A stretch of DNA of 64,000 nt from CAWEBF01 sp963807235 (GTDB lineage: Bacteria > Acidobacteriota > Vicinamibacteria > Vicinamibacterales > UBA2999), in NCBI GenBank assembly GCA_963807235.1, contig CAWEBF010000034.1:62001-126000 (forward strand), given 5' to 3'. The notes beneath the pieces were generated by a model. That model saw only the letters and a program-made list of their open reading frames with translations, searched no databases and had not been told where the DNA came from. Positions 45,232 to 53,577 of this stretch are shown here, piece after piece. The translations under genes and the position numbers were made by a program. Every line of letters begins with the position of its first letter. Position 1 is the first letter of the stretch.

Positions 45232-46563
45232 TCACTTGAGCGTCAAGTTTTCGGGTTCGGGCTGGGTCACGGCCTCCTCGGGCACGCCCATCAGGCCAAT
45301 CGAGGTCAGCACGCGCGGCACGGTGTCGATCGGCTCGGCCACGGGGATCTCGGGGCTCGTGGTCACGTCCAGCTCGCGCAGGCGGCGGGCGCTGACCAGC
45401 ACGCGGCTCTCGAACGAGCCGGCCGCCTGGTTGTAGGCCTGCACCGCGCCATCGAGCTTGCGGCGCAGCTCGTCGAAGTAATCGGTGAACTTGGACACGC
45501 GGTCGTAGAACTCCCGCCCCAGGCGCGCCACCTCGCGGTAGTTGTCGGCCAGCACCTCCTGGCGCCACGTGTGGGCCACTGTGGTCAGCAGCGCGATGAG
45601 CGTGATGGGGCTCGCCAGCAGCACGCGACGCTCGAGCCCGTGCTCGATGAGCGACAGGTCGTGTTGCAGCGCCGCGCTGAAGAGCGTCTCACCCGGCAGG
45701 AACATCACCACCATCTCGGGCGAGTTGCCCAGCTGTTCCCAGTAGCCCTTGGCGCCCAGCTTGTCCATGTGCTCGCGCACGTGGCGTGCGTGCGCCTGGA
45801 GCCGCGCGGTCCGCTCTTGCTCGTCCTGCGTCTCGTGCGCGTCGAGGAAGGCTTCGAGCGGCACCTTGGCGTCCACGATCATCTGCTTGCCGCCCGGCAG
45901 GTGCACGATCAGATCCGGCCGCAGCCGCCCCGTGTCGGACCAGAGCGCCGGCTGCTCGTCGAAGTCGCAGTGCTGCAGCATCCCCGACAGTTCCACCACG
46001 CGGCGCAGCTGCATCTCGCCCCACCGGCCGCGGACCGACGGCGTGCGCAGCGCGCGCGCCAACGTCTGCGTGGTCGTGCCCAGCGAGGCCAGCTGCTCGG
46101 TCAGGCGCGCATAGGAGTCGATGCGCGTCCGCTCCGTCTCGCCCAGCCGTAACTCGACGGCCTTGAGCGAATCGGCCAGCGGCTTCACCAGGGTGTCGAT
46201 GGCCTTGTGACGCGCGTCCATCTGCGCGGCCGTCTCGTTTTTCAGCCCGTCGAAGGTGGCCTTGGCCAGGTCCAGGAACGCGCCCTGGTTGGCTCGCAGC
46301 GCTTCGGCCGCCACGCCCTGGAACGCCTCGCGCAGCTGGCGCTCCGCCTTGTCGAGCATGTCCTTGGTGGCCGCCAGGCCCTGGCGCTCGCGGTCGGCTA
46401 CCTGCACCAGCCACTTGTTGTCCTGCTTGGCCGCCGCCAGCTCCCCGGCCCAGGCTGTCTGTGCCTCGGCCAACCGCCTCGCCCCATGGCTGCGCGTCAC
46501 GACGTACGTAGCCGCCGCCGCCAGCACTGCGGCAATCACGGCGGCGAGGATGGCGACTTCCAT
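45232..46563 (-). CDS. rmuC: RmuC-family DNA recombination protein
   Basis: A 443-residue protein. The N-terminal membrane anchor is MEVAILAAVIAAVLAAAATYVV. A long coiled-coil (residues ~30-160) follows, then the RmuC domain with RTPSVRGRWGEMQLRRVVELSGM, the PD-(D/E)xK-like strands LRPDLIVHLPGGKQMIVDAKVPLEAFLDA, and MVVMFLPGETLFSAALQHD. RmuC limits inversions at short inverted repeats in E. coli and is predicted to be a nuclease. The ATG at 46563 is preceded, without a stop, by an array that links it in frame to the upstream M28 gene. Confidence 0.85.
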   Translation of the reverse strand: MEVAILAAVIAAVLAAAATYVVTRSHGARRLAEAQTAWAGELAAAKQDNKWLVQVADRERQGLAATKDMLDKAERQLREAFQGVAAEALRANQGAFLDLAKATFDGLKNETAAQMDARHKAIDTLVKPLADSLKAVELRLGETERTRIDSYARLTEQLASLGTTTQTLARALRTPSVRGRWGEMQLRRVVELSGMLQHCDFDEQPALWSDTGRLRPDLIVHLPGGKQMIVDAKVPLEAFLDAHETQDEQERTARLQAHARHVREHMDKLGAKGYWEQLGNSPEMVVMFLPGETLFSAALQHDLSLIEHGLERRVLLASPITLIALLTTVAHTWRQEVLADNYREVARLGREFYDRVSKFTDYFDELRRKLDGAVQAYNQAAGSFESRVLVSARRLRELDVTTSPEIPVAEPIDTVPRVLTSIGLMGVPEEAVTQPEPENLTLK

Positions 46564-48187
46564 CGACGACCAACTACGAACTACGAACCACGAACCACGA
46601 ACTAACGAGTCGCCGCTGTCCGCGCGCTGGGGCAGTGCCTTGCGGGGCAGCAGCGCATCGCGGTTGGCGCTGTGATAAGCGAAGGCCGCGACAATGACGG
46701 CGTTCTTCATCAGGTCCTCGGCCTGCAGCCGGTCGAACACGTCCATGTTGCTGTGGTGCGAGTGGGTGCCGTACTCCACGGGGTCCTGGATGAACTGAAA
46801 GCCGGGCAACCCCACCTCGTCGAATGGCACGTGGTCGGTGGATCCGGTGCTGCGAATCGACAGCGTGGTCATCCCCAGGTTGCGGAAGGGCTCCATCCAG
46901 GCCGCGAACACCGGCCGCACGGCTTCGTTGCCCTGCAGATAGACGCCCCGAAAGGCGCCCGTACCGTTGTCCATGTTGAAGTAGGCCGAGATCTTCGCGT
47001 GGCCAGGCAGAAGCGCCATCGTGTCGCGGTTGCCGAACTGCTGCCTGACGTAGGCGCGCGATCCCAGCAGTCCCTGTTCCTCGCCCGTCCACAGCGCCAG
47101 CCGGATCGTGCGCCGCATGCGCAGGCCCGTGGTCTTCAGGATCCGCATGGCTTCCATCATCACCGCCGAACCCGCGGCGTTGTCGGTGGCGCCGGTGCCC
47201 GCATGCCATGAATCGAAGTGCGCGCCGAGCATCACCACCTCGTCGGCGCGGTCGGTCCCGGGGATCTCGCCGATCAGATTGAACGCGGTCAGCGGCTCGT
47301 CGAAAAACCGGTTCTGGACGTTCAACTCGAGCTGCACCGGAACCTTGGCGTTGAGCAGACGCGCGATGCGGTTGTAGTGCTCCGACGCGACCAGGATCTG
47401 CGGCGTGACGATCGGCGGCCTGGCCTCGCGATACGTGGCCGGCGCGTTCGACACCAGGATCGTCCCGTGGTCGTTGCGGCCCGAGGCAGGCTCGATAGTG
47501 GCCACGACGCCTTCCTTGGCCAGGTACTCCATGTATCGCTGGTTGAAGTTGGGATCGGCCGGCGGACCGCCGGCGCGGCCGCCGCGGCCCCGGCCGGCGT
47601 TCACGGGCTGGCTCTGGAGCTCGACGAGTTCCTGATCGGTATACCGGCGGCCGAGCGGCGTGAAGAGCGCGCGTACCTCGGTTGCTGCCCCGAGCATCAC
47701 AATCTTCCCGTTGAGCTTGCCGCTCCACGCGGCCATGTCCTGGTCATTGCGGATGCCCGGGGCAACCACCTCGGCCGCGACGGGGCCGTTGGTCCCAGGC
47801 GTCCACGCGCGGGGGAACGCGATCAGGGGAAACGGCTGCGGCGACACGACATTGGCCGTGAATTTCTCGTTGGCCCAGCCCCTGCCGAAGGGACCCCAGG
47901 TCTCCTGGCGCACATTGGAGACGCCCCAGCCCGTCAGGCGCTTGCCCGCCCAGTCCGCGGCGGCGCGAACCGTGGGGGAATTGGTCAACCGTGGGCCGTG
48001 AACGTCCGTCAAATTCCACACGGTGTCCATGACCTGGGACCGCTCCAGGCCTTCGCTCTTGATCCGCTGGACGGCGTCGAGGTCCGCGGTGTCGGCCCGT
48101 GACCCCTGGGATTGGGCAAAGGGCGCGCCGGCTGCCGCCGATATGACGAAGGACACGACTGGCCAGGGTGGGGAGATACGGCTTCAC
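46564..48187 (-). CDS. M28-family zinc metallopeptidase, frameshifted at the signal peptide
   Basis: Starts at a GTG (48187) with a GGAGG site and a signal peptide beginning MKPYLPTLAS. One extra base near 48157 separates it from the rest (VSFVISAAAGAPFAQS). The catalytic domain has the metal ligands in LGAHFDSWHAGTGATDNAAG, LWTGEEQGLLGSRAYV, YFNMDNGTG and THHSNMD-like THSHHSNMD. A PA-like insert lies before it (residues ~115-270). It should act as an exported aminopeptidase or carboxypeptidase. The frame lacks a stop after LPQRADSGDS: it reads through a CGAACTA array (LVRGSWFVVRSW) into rmuC, giving one continuous frame of ~970 codons. Confidence 0.85.
46571..46606. repeat. CGAACTA/CGAACCA heptamer array fusing M28 and rmuC frames
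   Basis: Five period-7 units (CAACTAC, GAACTAC, GAACCAC, GAACCAC, GAACTAA). On the minus strand this frame has no stop codon and joins the M28 peptidase and rmuC. Confidence 0.85.
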
Positions 48188-48216
48188 GGAGACCTCCAGA
48201 GGGAGTCTAACTCTGA

Positions 48217-48250
48217 AGGCTCCAGGCTCCAGGCTCCAGGCTCCAGGCCT
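48217..48250. repeat. GGCTCCA heptamer array
   Basis: Four exact GGCTCCA units and a GGCCTCG lie between the divergent M28 and M23 peptidase genes, in the leader of the M23 gene. Confidence 0.9.
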
Positions 48251-48286
48251 CGGATAAGATACGGGACTTCGTTTTCGACTGACACG

Positions 48287-49606
48287 ATGCGCGCTTCACT
48301 GATTGCCGCCGCTGGAATTGCCGCGCTGGGGCTGGCGGCCCACGTCGCCTATCGCTCGGCCGTGTTGTCGCCGGGGACGGGCGACATCGTGCCGGCCATG
48401 GTGACGGCCGTGGGCAACGTGACGCGCGACATCGCCCTGGTCCCCGATACGACGCTCATCCAGGGGCTCATTCCCCGCAGCACCACGCTCGACACGCTGC
48501 TTCGGGGCCACGGCGTGGCCGACGACGCGGCAGTGGGCGTCGTGCATGCTGCCGCGCGGGTGTTCGATCCGCGCCGCCTGCGATCGCTCCAGCCCTTCTC
48601 GTTGGAGCGCACGGTCGAAGGCGCGCTGCGGCTCTTCGAGTACCAGGTGGATCCGCAGACGTTCCTGCGGGTCAAGCCGGCCGCGCCCGGCGCCGCGTCG
48701 TGGACCGCCGAGCTCGTGCCGATTCCGCGCACGCTCGAGCAGGCGGTGACCGCAGGCCGCATCGACCGCGACACGCCGTCCCTCTTTCAAGCAATGGATG
48801 CCGCCGGTGAAGAGGATCAGCTCGCGGTGGACCTGGCTGGAATCTTCTCAGGGGAAGTGGACTTCAACAGCGAGCTGCAGCCCGGCGACGGCTTCGCGCT
48901 GGCCTTCGAGCGCTACACGCGCGAGAACGGTCCCGCGACGTACGGCGACATCACCGCGGCGGAGTTCCGTAACGACGGCCGCGTGCTGCGTGCCATCCGC
49001 TTCACGCCGCCCGGCGGCAAGCCGGGCTACTACGACGAGGCCGGCCGATCGCTGCGGCGATTCTTCCTGCGGTCGCCGTTGAAGTTCGAGCCGCGCATCA
49101 CCTCGAGATTTTCGTCGAGCCGGCGGCATCCCGTTCTGCACACGTCCCGGGCGCACCGCGGCGTGGATTATGCCGCGCCCGTCGGCGCCCCAGTCATCGC
49201 GGCGGCGGGCGGCACGGTGGTGTCGGTGACGCGCGACGGCGCCAACGGCCGCATGGTGCGGCTGCGTCACGCGTCGGGCTACGAGTCGCGCTATCTGCAC
49301 CTGTCGGCGTTCGCGCGCGGCCTCCGTGCAGGAGACCGCGTCGATCAGGGGGACACCATCGGCTTCGTGGGATCGTCGGGCCTGGCCACGGGTCCGCACC
49401 TGCACTACGCGCTGATCAAGAACGGCGCGTTCGTGAACCCGCTCGTCGAGCAGCGCAACCTGCCGCCGGAGGAGCCGTTGCCGGCAGACGCGTTGCCGCT
49501 TTTCGCGGCGGTTCGGGATGAGGCACTCGATCAGCTCTCCCGCGCATCCGGCAACCGCAATTCACAATTCACAATGCTCAATTCACAAACCAAGGATCGG
49601 AACTGA
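48287..49606 (+). CDS. M23-family peptidoglycan endopeptidase
   Basis: A 439-residue protein with an N-terminal membrane or signal segment (SLIAAAGIAALGLAAHVAYRSA). A central OapA/LysM-like region (residues ~45-245) is followed by the M23 (LytM) domain. Zinc ligands are in SRAHRGVDYAAPVGAPVIAAAGG and GPHLHYALIKNG. It should cut peptidoglycan cross-links in the periplasm. The catalytic domain ends near FVNPL. The C-terminal ~15 residues (NRNSQFTMLNSQTKDRN) are encoded by an ATTCACA array, so the native stop appears to have been replaced. Confidence 0.88.
   Translation: MRASLIAAAGIAALGLAAHVAYRSAVLSPGTGDIVPAMVTAVGNVTRDIALVPDTTLIQGLIPRSTTLDTLLRGHGVADDAAVGVVHAAARVFDPRRLRSLQPFSLERTVEGALRLFEYQVDPQTFLRVKPAAPGAASWTAELVPIPRTLEQAVTAGRIDRDTPSLFQAMDAAGEEDQLAVDLAGIFSGEVDFNSELQPGDGFALAFERYTRENGPATYGDITAAEFRNDGRVLRAIRFTPPGGKPGYYDEAGRSLRRFFLRSPLKFEPRITSRFSSSRRHPVLHTSRAHRGVDYAAPVGAPVIAAAGGTVVSVTRDGANGRMVRLRHASGYESRYLHLSAFARGLRAGDRVDQGDTIGFVGSSGLATGPHLHYALIKNGAFVNPLVEQRNLPPEEPLPADALPLFAAVRDEALDQLSRASGNRNSQFTMLNSQTKDRN
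49557..49592. repeat. ATTCACA heptamer array in the 3' end of the M23 gene
   Basis: CAATTCA-CAATTCA-CAATGCT-CAATTCA-CAAACC, the complement of the GTGAATT type, is translated as NSQFTMLNSQ at the end of the M23 peptidase. Confidence 0.8.
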
Positions 49607-49638
49607 ATCGCTGAACGAGCGGTGCTGTTCCGGCCTTC

Positions 49639-49672
49639 TTTGTGAATTGTGAATTGTGAATTGTGAATTGAA
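49639..49672. repeat. GTGAATT heptamer array
   Basis: Four exact GTGAATT units lie between the M23 and DUF1015 genes. Flank CCGGCCTTCT (49630-49639) is identical to that of the array at 14694. Together with the inverted array 50 bp upstream, it forms a near-perfect long inverted repeat. Confidence 0.88.
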
Positions 49673-49720
49673 TGGTGCGATCCCCCCCTCGCCCCCCAAC
49701 CTATAATTTCTCCATCCCTT

Positions 49721-50954
49721 ATGGCGTTTCTTGCTCCGTTTCGCGCGCTGCGCCCGACGCCTGCGTCCGCCGCCCGCGTGGCGGCGGTGCCCTACGACGT
49801 CGTCTCGACGGAGGAAGCTCGGGCATTGGCCACCGATCCGTTGAGCTTTCTCCACGTGTCGAGGGCCGAGATCGACTTGCCGTCCTTCAGTGGCACCGTA
49901 CGACGATGCGGTCTACCAGCGCGCCCGCGAGAACTTCGCCACGCTGCGCGAGACGGCGCCACTCGTGACGGAGGACGACGTCAGCCTCTACATCTATCGA
50001 TTGACGATGGGCGGGCATGTGCAAACGGGCGTCGCCGGCTGCTTCGGCCTGGACGACTACGACACCGGCGTGATCAAGAAGCACGAGCACACGCGCGTGG
50101 ACAAGGAGAACGACCGCACCAGGCACATGATCGAGCTTTGCGCCCAAACGGGCCCGGTCTTTCTCACGTATCGCGCGACGCCGGAGGTAGACGACGTGGC
50201 GGCCTCCGTCGCGCGCGAAGCACCGCTCTTCGATTTCGAAGCCGTGGACGGCGTGCGCCACACCATCTGGCGCGCCGCCCCGGTGAACGCGTCGCAACTG
50301 GTTTCGTCCTTCGCCGCGATACCCACGCTGTACATCGCAGACGGCCATCACCGCGCCGCCAGCGCGGCGCGGGCCCGCGCGTCGCTGAACGGCGCCGTAA
50401 ACAGCACGGTCCCGACTGACGGCTACCGAGAGACGGACGGTGTGCTGGCGGTGGCGTTTCCGGACAGGGAGATGCAGGTCCTTCCTTACAACCGCCTGGT
50501 CAAGGACTTCGGCGGGGCCGATCCCCAGACTTTCCTCGCCTCCGTGACAAGAGTGGCCACGGTCCGGCCGGGCGGGCCGGTTCCGCCAGGTCCGGGCCAC
50601 GTGTCGATGTTCGTCGGCGGGGAGTGGCACGACGTGGAATTGCCTCCAGCGCCGGCCGGCGCGAGCGCCGCGGCCCGTCTGGACGTCAGCCGCCTGCACG
50701 ATGTGGTGTTGGGTCCCTTGCTCGGGATCGGCGATCCCCGTATCGATCCGCGCATCGAGTTCTCGGGCGGTGCCCGCGGCACGGCCGCGCTCGAAGAACG
50801 CGTTCGGTCAGGTGCGGCCGTTGCCGCGTTTTCGATGCATCCCGTTCGCGTTGACGATCTGATGACGGTGTCCGATGCGGGCGACATCATGCCGCCGAAG
50901 TCCACCTGGTTCGAACCCAAGCTGCGCGACGGTCTCCTGTCGCACTTGATTTAG
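49721..50954 (+). CDS. DUF1015 family protein, frameshifted
   Basis: The first frame gives MAFLAPFRALRPTPASAARVAAVPYDVVSTEEARALATDPLSFLHVSRAEIDLP, a strongly conserved DUF1015 N-terminus. The rest is in the next frame from about 49890: APYDDAVYQRARENFATL, YIADGHHRAASAARARAS, MHPVRVDDLMTVSDAGDIMPPKSTWFEPKL. One extra base near 49885-49893 accounts for it. The family is uncharacterised, but it is commonly encoded beside serine-biosynthesis genes, and here it lies 8 bp from serC, so a link to serine or phosphoserine metabolism is likely. Confidence 0.82.
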
Positions 50955-50962
50955 GAGCTGTA

Positions 50963-52060
50963 ATGTCTTCCGCGTCCACGACCCGGCTCTTCAACTTCTC
51001 GTCCGGCCCGGCCGTCCTTCCGCTTCCCGTTCTCGAGCAGGCCCAGCGCGAGCTGGTGTCGCTGCCGGGCGTCGGCATGTCGGTGATGGAGATCAGCCAC
51101 CGGTCCAAGGCCTTCGAGACGCTGCTCGAGAGCGCCGTGGCCGACATCCGCGCGCTGGCAGGGATCCCCGAGACCTATTCGATCCTGCTGCTGCAAGGCG
51201 GCGCGAGCCTCCAGTTCTCGATGGTGCCGATGAACCTGCTCGGAGCCGGCGCCACTGCCGACTACATCGACACCGGATCGTGGGCCGAGAAGGCCGCAAA
51301 AGAAGCCGCGCGCGTTGGCACGGTGAACGTCACCGGATCCACCAAGGCCGATAACTACAACCGGCTGCCGAGGCCGGGCGAGATCGCGCTGACGCGGGAC
51401 GCCGCCTACGTCCACATCACCACCAACAACACGATCGAGGGCACCGAGTGGCTGACGCTGCCCGACGCCGGCACCGCGCCGCTCGTGGCCGATGCCTCGT
51501 CCGACGTCTTCAGCCGGCCCATCGACATCACCCGCTTCGGGGTGGTGTACGCGGGCGCGCAGAAGAACCTGGGCCCGTCGGGCGTCACGCTGGTCATCAT
51601 CCGCAAGGACCTGCTGGCGCGCTCGTCGAAGACGCTCCCCACGATGCTCAACTACCAGGTGATGGCCGAGAACAATTCTCTGTACAACACGCCAAACACC
51701 TTCGGCGTCTACATCATGGGTCTCACGATGCAGTGGCTGAAGTCGGTCGGCGGCCTGCCGGCCATCGGGGAGCTGAACGCGAGGAAGGCGGCGCTGCTCT
51801 ACGGAGAAATCGACCGCACCGCTTTCTATCGCGGGACCGCGGAGCCGGACAGCCGGTCGCGCATGAACGTGACGTTCCGGCTCCCGTCGGAGGAGCTGGA
51901 GAAGCGCTTCGAGAAGGAGGCAACCGCCGCCGGCCTGGACGGCCTCAAGGGCCACCGTTCAGTGGGTGGGATGCGGGCCTCAATCTACAACGCGTTTCCC
52001 GAGGCCGGCGTTGAGGCCCTGGTTCAGTTCATGCGAGAGTTCGAGCGGAAGAATGGATAG
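50963..52060 (+). CDS. serC: Phosphoserine aminotransferase
   Basis: A 365-residue PLP enzyme. Visible are FNFSSGPAVLPLPVLEQAQ, MEISHRSKAFETL, LLLQGGASLQFSMVPMNLL, and the PLP lysine in VVYAGAQKNLGPSGVTLVIIRKDLL. The C-terminal MRASIYNAFPEAGVEALVQFMREFE is diagnostic. It converts 3-phosphohydroxypyruvate and glutamate to phosphoserine, and also functions in pyridoxal phosphate synthesis in some bacteria. It is directly downstream of DUF1015. Confidence 0.95.
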   Translation: MSSASTTRLFNFSSGPAVLPLPVLEQAQRELVSLPGVGMSVMEISHRSKAFETLLESAVADIRALAGIPETYSILLLQGGASLQFSMVPMNLLGAGATADYIDTGSWAEKAAKEAARVGTVNVTGSTKADNYNRLPRPGEIALTRDAAYVHITTNNTIEGTEWLTLPDAGTAPLVADASSDVFSRPIDITRFGVVYAGAQKNLGPSGVTLVIIRKDLLARSSKTLPTMLNYQVMAENNSLYNTPNTFGVYIMGLTMQWLKSVGGLPAIGELNARKAALLYGEIDRTAFYRGTAEPDSRSRMNVTFRLPSEELEKRFEKEATAAGLDGLKGHRSVGGMRASIYNAFPEAGVEALVQFMREFERKNG

Positions 52061-52069
52061 AGAAGAACA

Positions 52070-52101
52070 GGCTACGGTCTACAGTCTACGGTCCACGGTC
52101 C
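52070..52101. repeat. GGTCTAC heptamer array
   Basis: GGCTACG-GTCTACA-GTCTACG-GTCCACG-GTCCTG lies in the leader of the following gene, directly after serC. The unit differs by one base from the GGTCTCC and GGTCTTC units at 1621-1850. Confidence 0.8.
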
Positions 52102-52115
52102 TGAAGGAGTGCACG

Positions 52116-52877
52116 ATGCCGAAGACGACCGCTTTCCTCGCCGCGGTAGTGCTCATGACCGGTGTGATATCGGCAGACGCGCAGTGGGTGCCCCGGGTTC
52201 CGCCTGGCACGCCGCTCGGGGCGGATGGCCGGCCCAACCTGGCTGCGCCGGCACCTCGCGGTGCCGACGGCAAGCCCGACTTTTCGGGTATCTGGACCGG
52301 CGACGGTCTCCAGAACTTCCGCGACCTCGCGTCCGAGATTCCCGGCGGCGCGCCGATGCAGCCGTGGGCCGAGGCGCTCTACAAGGAGCGGCTGACCGGC
52401 AAGCACGCCTGGATCGAGCCCGACGCCAACTGCCTGCCGCAGGGCGTGCCGAAGATCACACTCGCGCCGGCGCCCTGGAAGTTCATCCCGCTGGCCAGCA
52501 CGATGGTGATTCTGTACGAGGCGTTCGGGCAGTGGCGGCAGATCCAGATGGACGGGCGTGCGCTGGTCAAGGAACCCAACCCGTCGTGGTTGGGCTACTC
52601 GAGCGGTCGCTGGGACGGCGACACGCTGGTCGTGACCACCACCGGCTTCAACGGCAAGACCTGGCTCGACACCGGCGGCCACCCGACCACCGAGGCGCTG
52701 ATCGTCACCGAGCGCTTCCGCCGGCCGTCGTTCGGGCGGCTGGAAATCGAGGTAACCATCGACGACGCCAAGGCCTACACAAAGCCCTGGAGCGCCATGC
52801 AGCGCATGCGCCTCTTACCCGATACCGAGCTGCTCGAGTTCGTGTGTTTGGAGAACGAGAAGTTTCAGAAGCACTAG
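52116..52877 (+). CDS. Exported protein of unknown function
   Basis: A 253-residue protein with a signal peptide (TTAFLAAVVLMTGVISADAQ). The mature part contains GRPNLAAPAPRGADGKPDFSGIW, YEAFGQWRQIQMDGRAL, PSWLGYSSGRWDGDTLVVTTTGFNGKTWLDTGGHP and TERFRRPSFGRLEIEVTIDDAKAYTKPW. This pattern recurs in many acidobacterial and proteobacterial secreted proteins with no known function; several copies per genome are common. The start at 52116 has a GAAGGAG site. The last codons form the left arm of a 19-bp inverted repeat. Confidence 0.72.
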   Translation: MPKTTAFLAAVVLMTGVISADAQWVPRVPPGTPLGADGRPNLAAPAPRGADGKPDFSGIWTGDGLQNFRDLASEIPGGAPMQPWAEALYKERLTGKHAWIEPDANCLPQGVPKITLAPAPWKFIPLASTMVILYEAFGQWRQIQMDGRALVKEPNPSWLGYSSGRWDGDTLVVTTTGFNGKTWLDTGGHPTTEALIVTERFRRPSFGRLEIEVTIDDAKAYTKPWSAMQRMRLLPDTELLEFVCLENEKFQKH

Positions 52878-52918
52878 CCGCCGCGTCTGGCGCGCACGTC
52901 GGCTAGTGCTTCTGAAAC
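52862..52918. terminator. Perfect 19-bp inverted repeat spanning a stop codon
   Basis: GTTTCAGAAGCACTAGCCG (52862-52880) and its exact complement CGGCTAGTGCTTCTGAAAC (52900-52918) enclose a 19-bp loop. The TAG stop of the upstream gene is in the left arm. CAGTGTCTGTTTGG follows, matching the marker motif of the dispersed elements at 4682 and 45143. It can form a very strong hairpin at the end of both convergent transcripts, so a bidirectional terminator is likely. Confidence 0.7.
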
Positions 52919-52972
52919 AGTGTCTGTTTGGGCGCAGCGTTTTCGGCCTTCGGCCTCAACGCGCGCCGGGTG

Positions 52973-53004
52973 GCCCGAAGCCTGGAGCCCGGGGCCTGGA
53001 GCCC
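52973..53004. repeat. GGCCTGGAGCCC-type heptamer array
   Basis: GCCCGAA-GCCTGGA-GCCCGGG-GCCTGGA-GCCC lies directly after the stop of the FMN reductase gene. It is the complement-like variant of the GGCTCCA family. Confidence 0.75.
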
Positions 53005-53571
53005 TTAAGCGCGAGCCGTCTTCAACGTCCGGGTCCACCACGTGAGATTGTCGAGTAGGCCCGCGGCGGCCATCCGATTCTGTTCCGAGTCGATCTCGCT
53101 GACGTCCTTGATGAACCACGGGTTGGGGATGTGCACCGCATGGCGGATTGGCACCATGTCCAGCTCCACGGCCACGGCGCGGAGCTGCTCGACGCCCCTC
53201 GCACCACCCGCGCCGCCCCAGCTCACGAAGGCCACGGCCTTCCGGCTCCAGGAGTAATAGGTGTAGTCGAGCGCGTTCTTCAGCACGGCGGGGTAGCCGT
53301 GGTTGTACTCCGGCGAGCAGATGATGTAGCCGTCCCCGTCGCGCACTTTGCCGCGCCATGCCTGCACGATCGGGTTCTGATATTCGTCCTTGGCCAGGCC
53401 GGGCGGCAGCGCCTCCTCGAAGAACGGCAGCGGGTAGTCGCGCAGGTCGAGTGTCTCCACCACCAGATCCGGGCGCTGCTTTGCGAGGCCGGCGATCCAC
53501 TGCGCGGGCTTTTCGGAGAAGCGATTCGCCCGCGTGCTGCCGATGATGACCTTGATGTTCAGTGTGCTCAT
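53005..53571 (-). CDS. NADPH-dependent FMN reductase family protein
   Basis: A 188-residue flavodoxin-fold oxidoreductase. The phosphate-binding loop is IIGSTRANRFSEKPAQW; the flavin-contacting loop is SPEYNHGYPAVLKNALDY; SWSRKAVAFVSWGGAGGARG follows. Such proteins reduce FMN, quinones or azo compounds using NADPH. No signal peptide; cytoplasmic. It lies 6 bp after the pcnB stop on the same strand, so the two probably form an operon. Substrate unknown. Confidence 0.88.
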   Translation of the reverse strand: MSTLNIKVIIGSTRANRFSEKPAQWIAGLAKQRPDLVVETLDLRDYPLPFFEEALPPGLAKDEYQNPIVQAWRGKVRDGDGYIICSPEYNHGYPAVLKNALDYTYYSWSRKAVAFVSWGGAGGARGVEQLRAVAVELDMVPIRHAVHIPNPWFIKDVSEIDSEQNRMAAAGLLDNLTWWTRTLKTARA

Positions 53572-53577
53572 GCGCGC

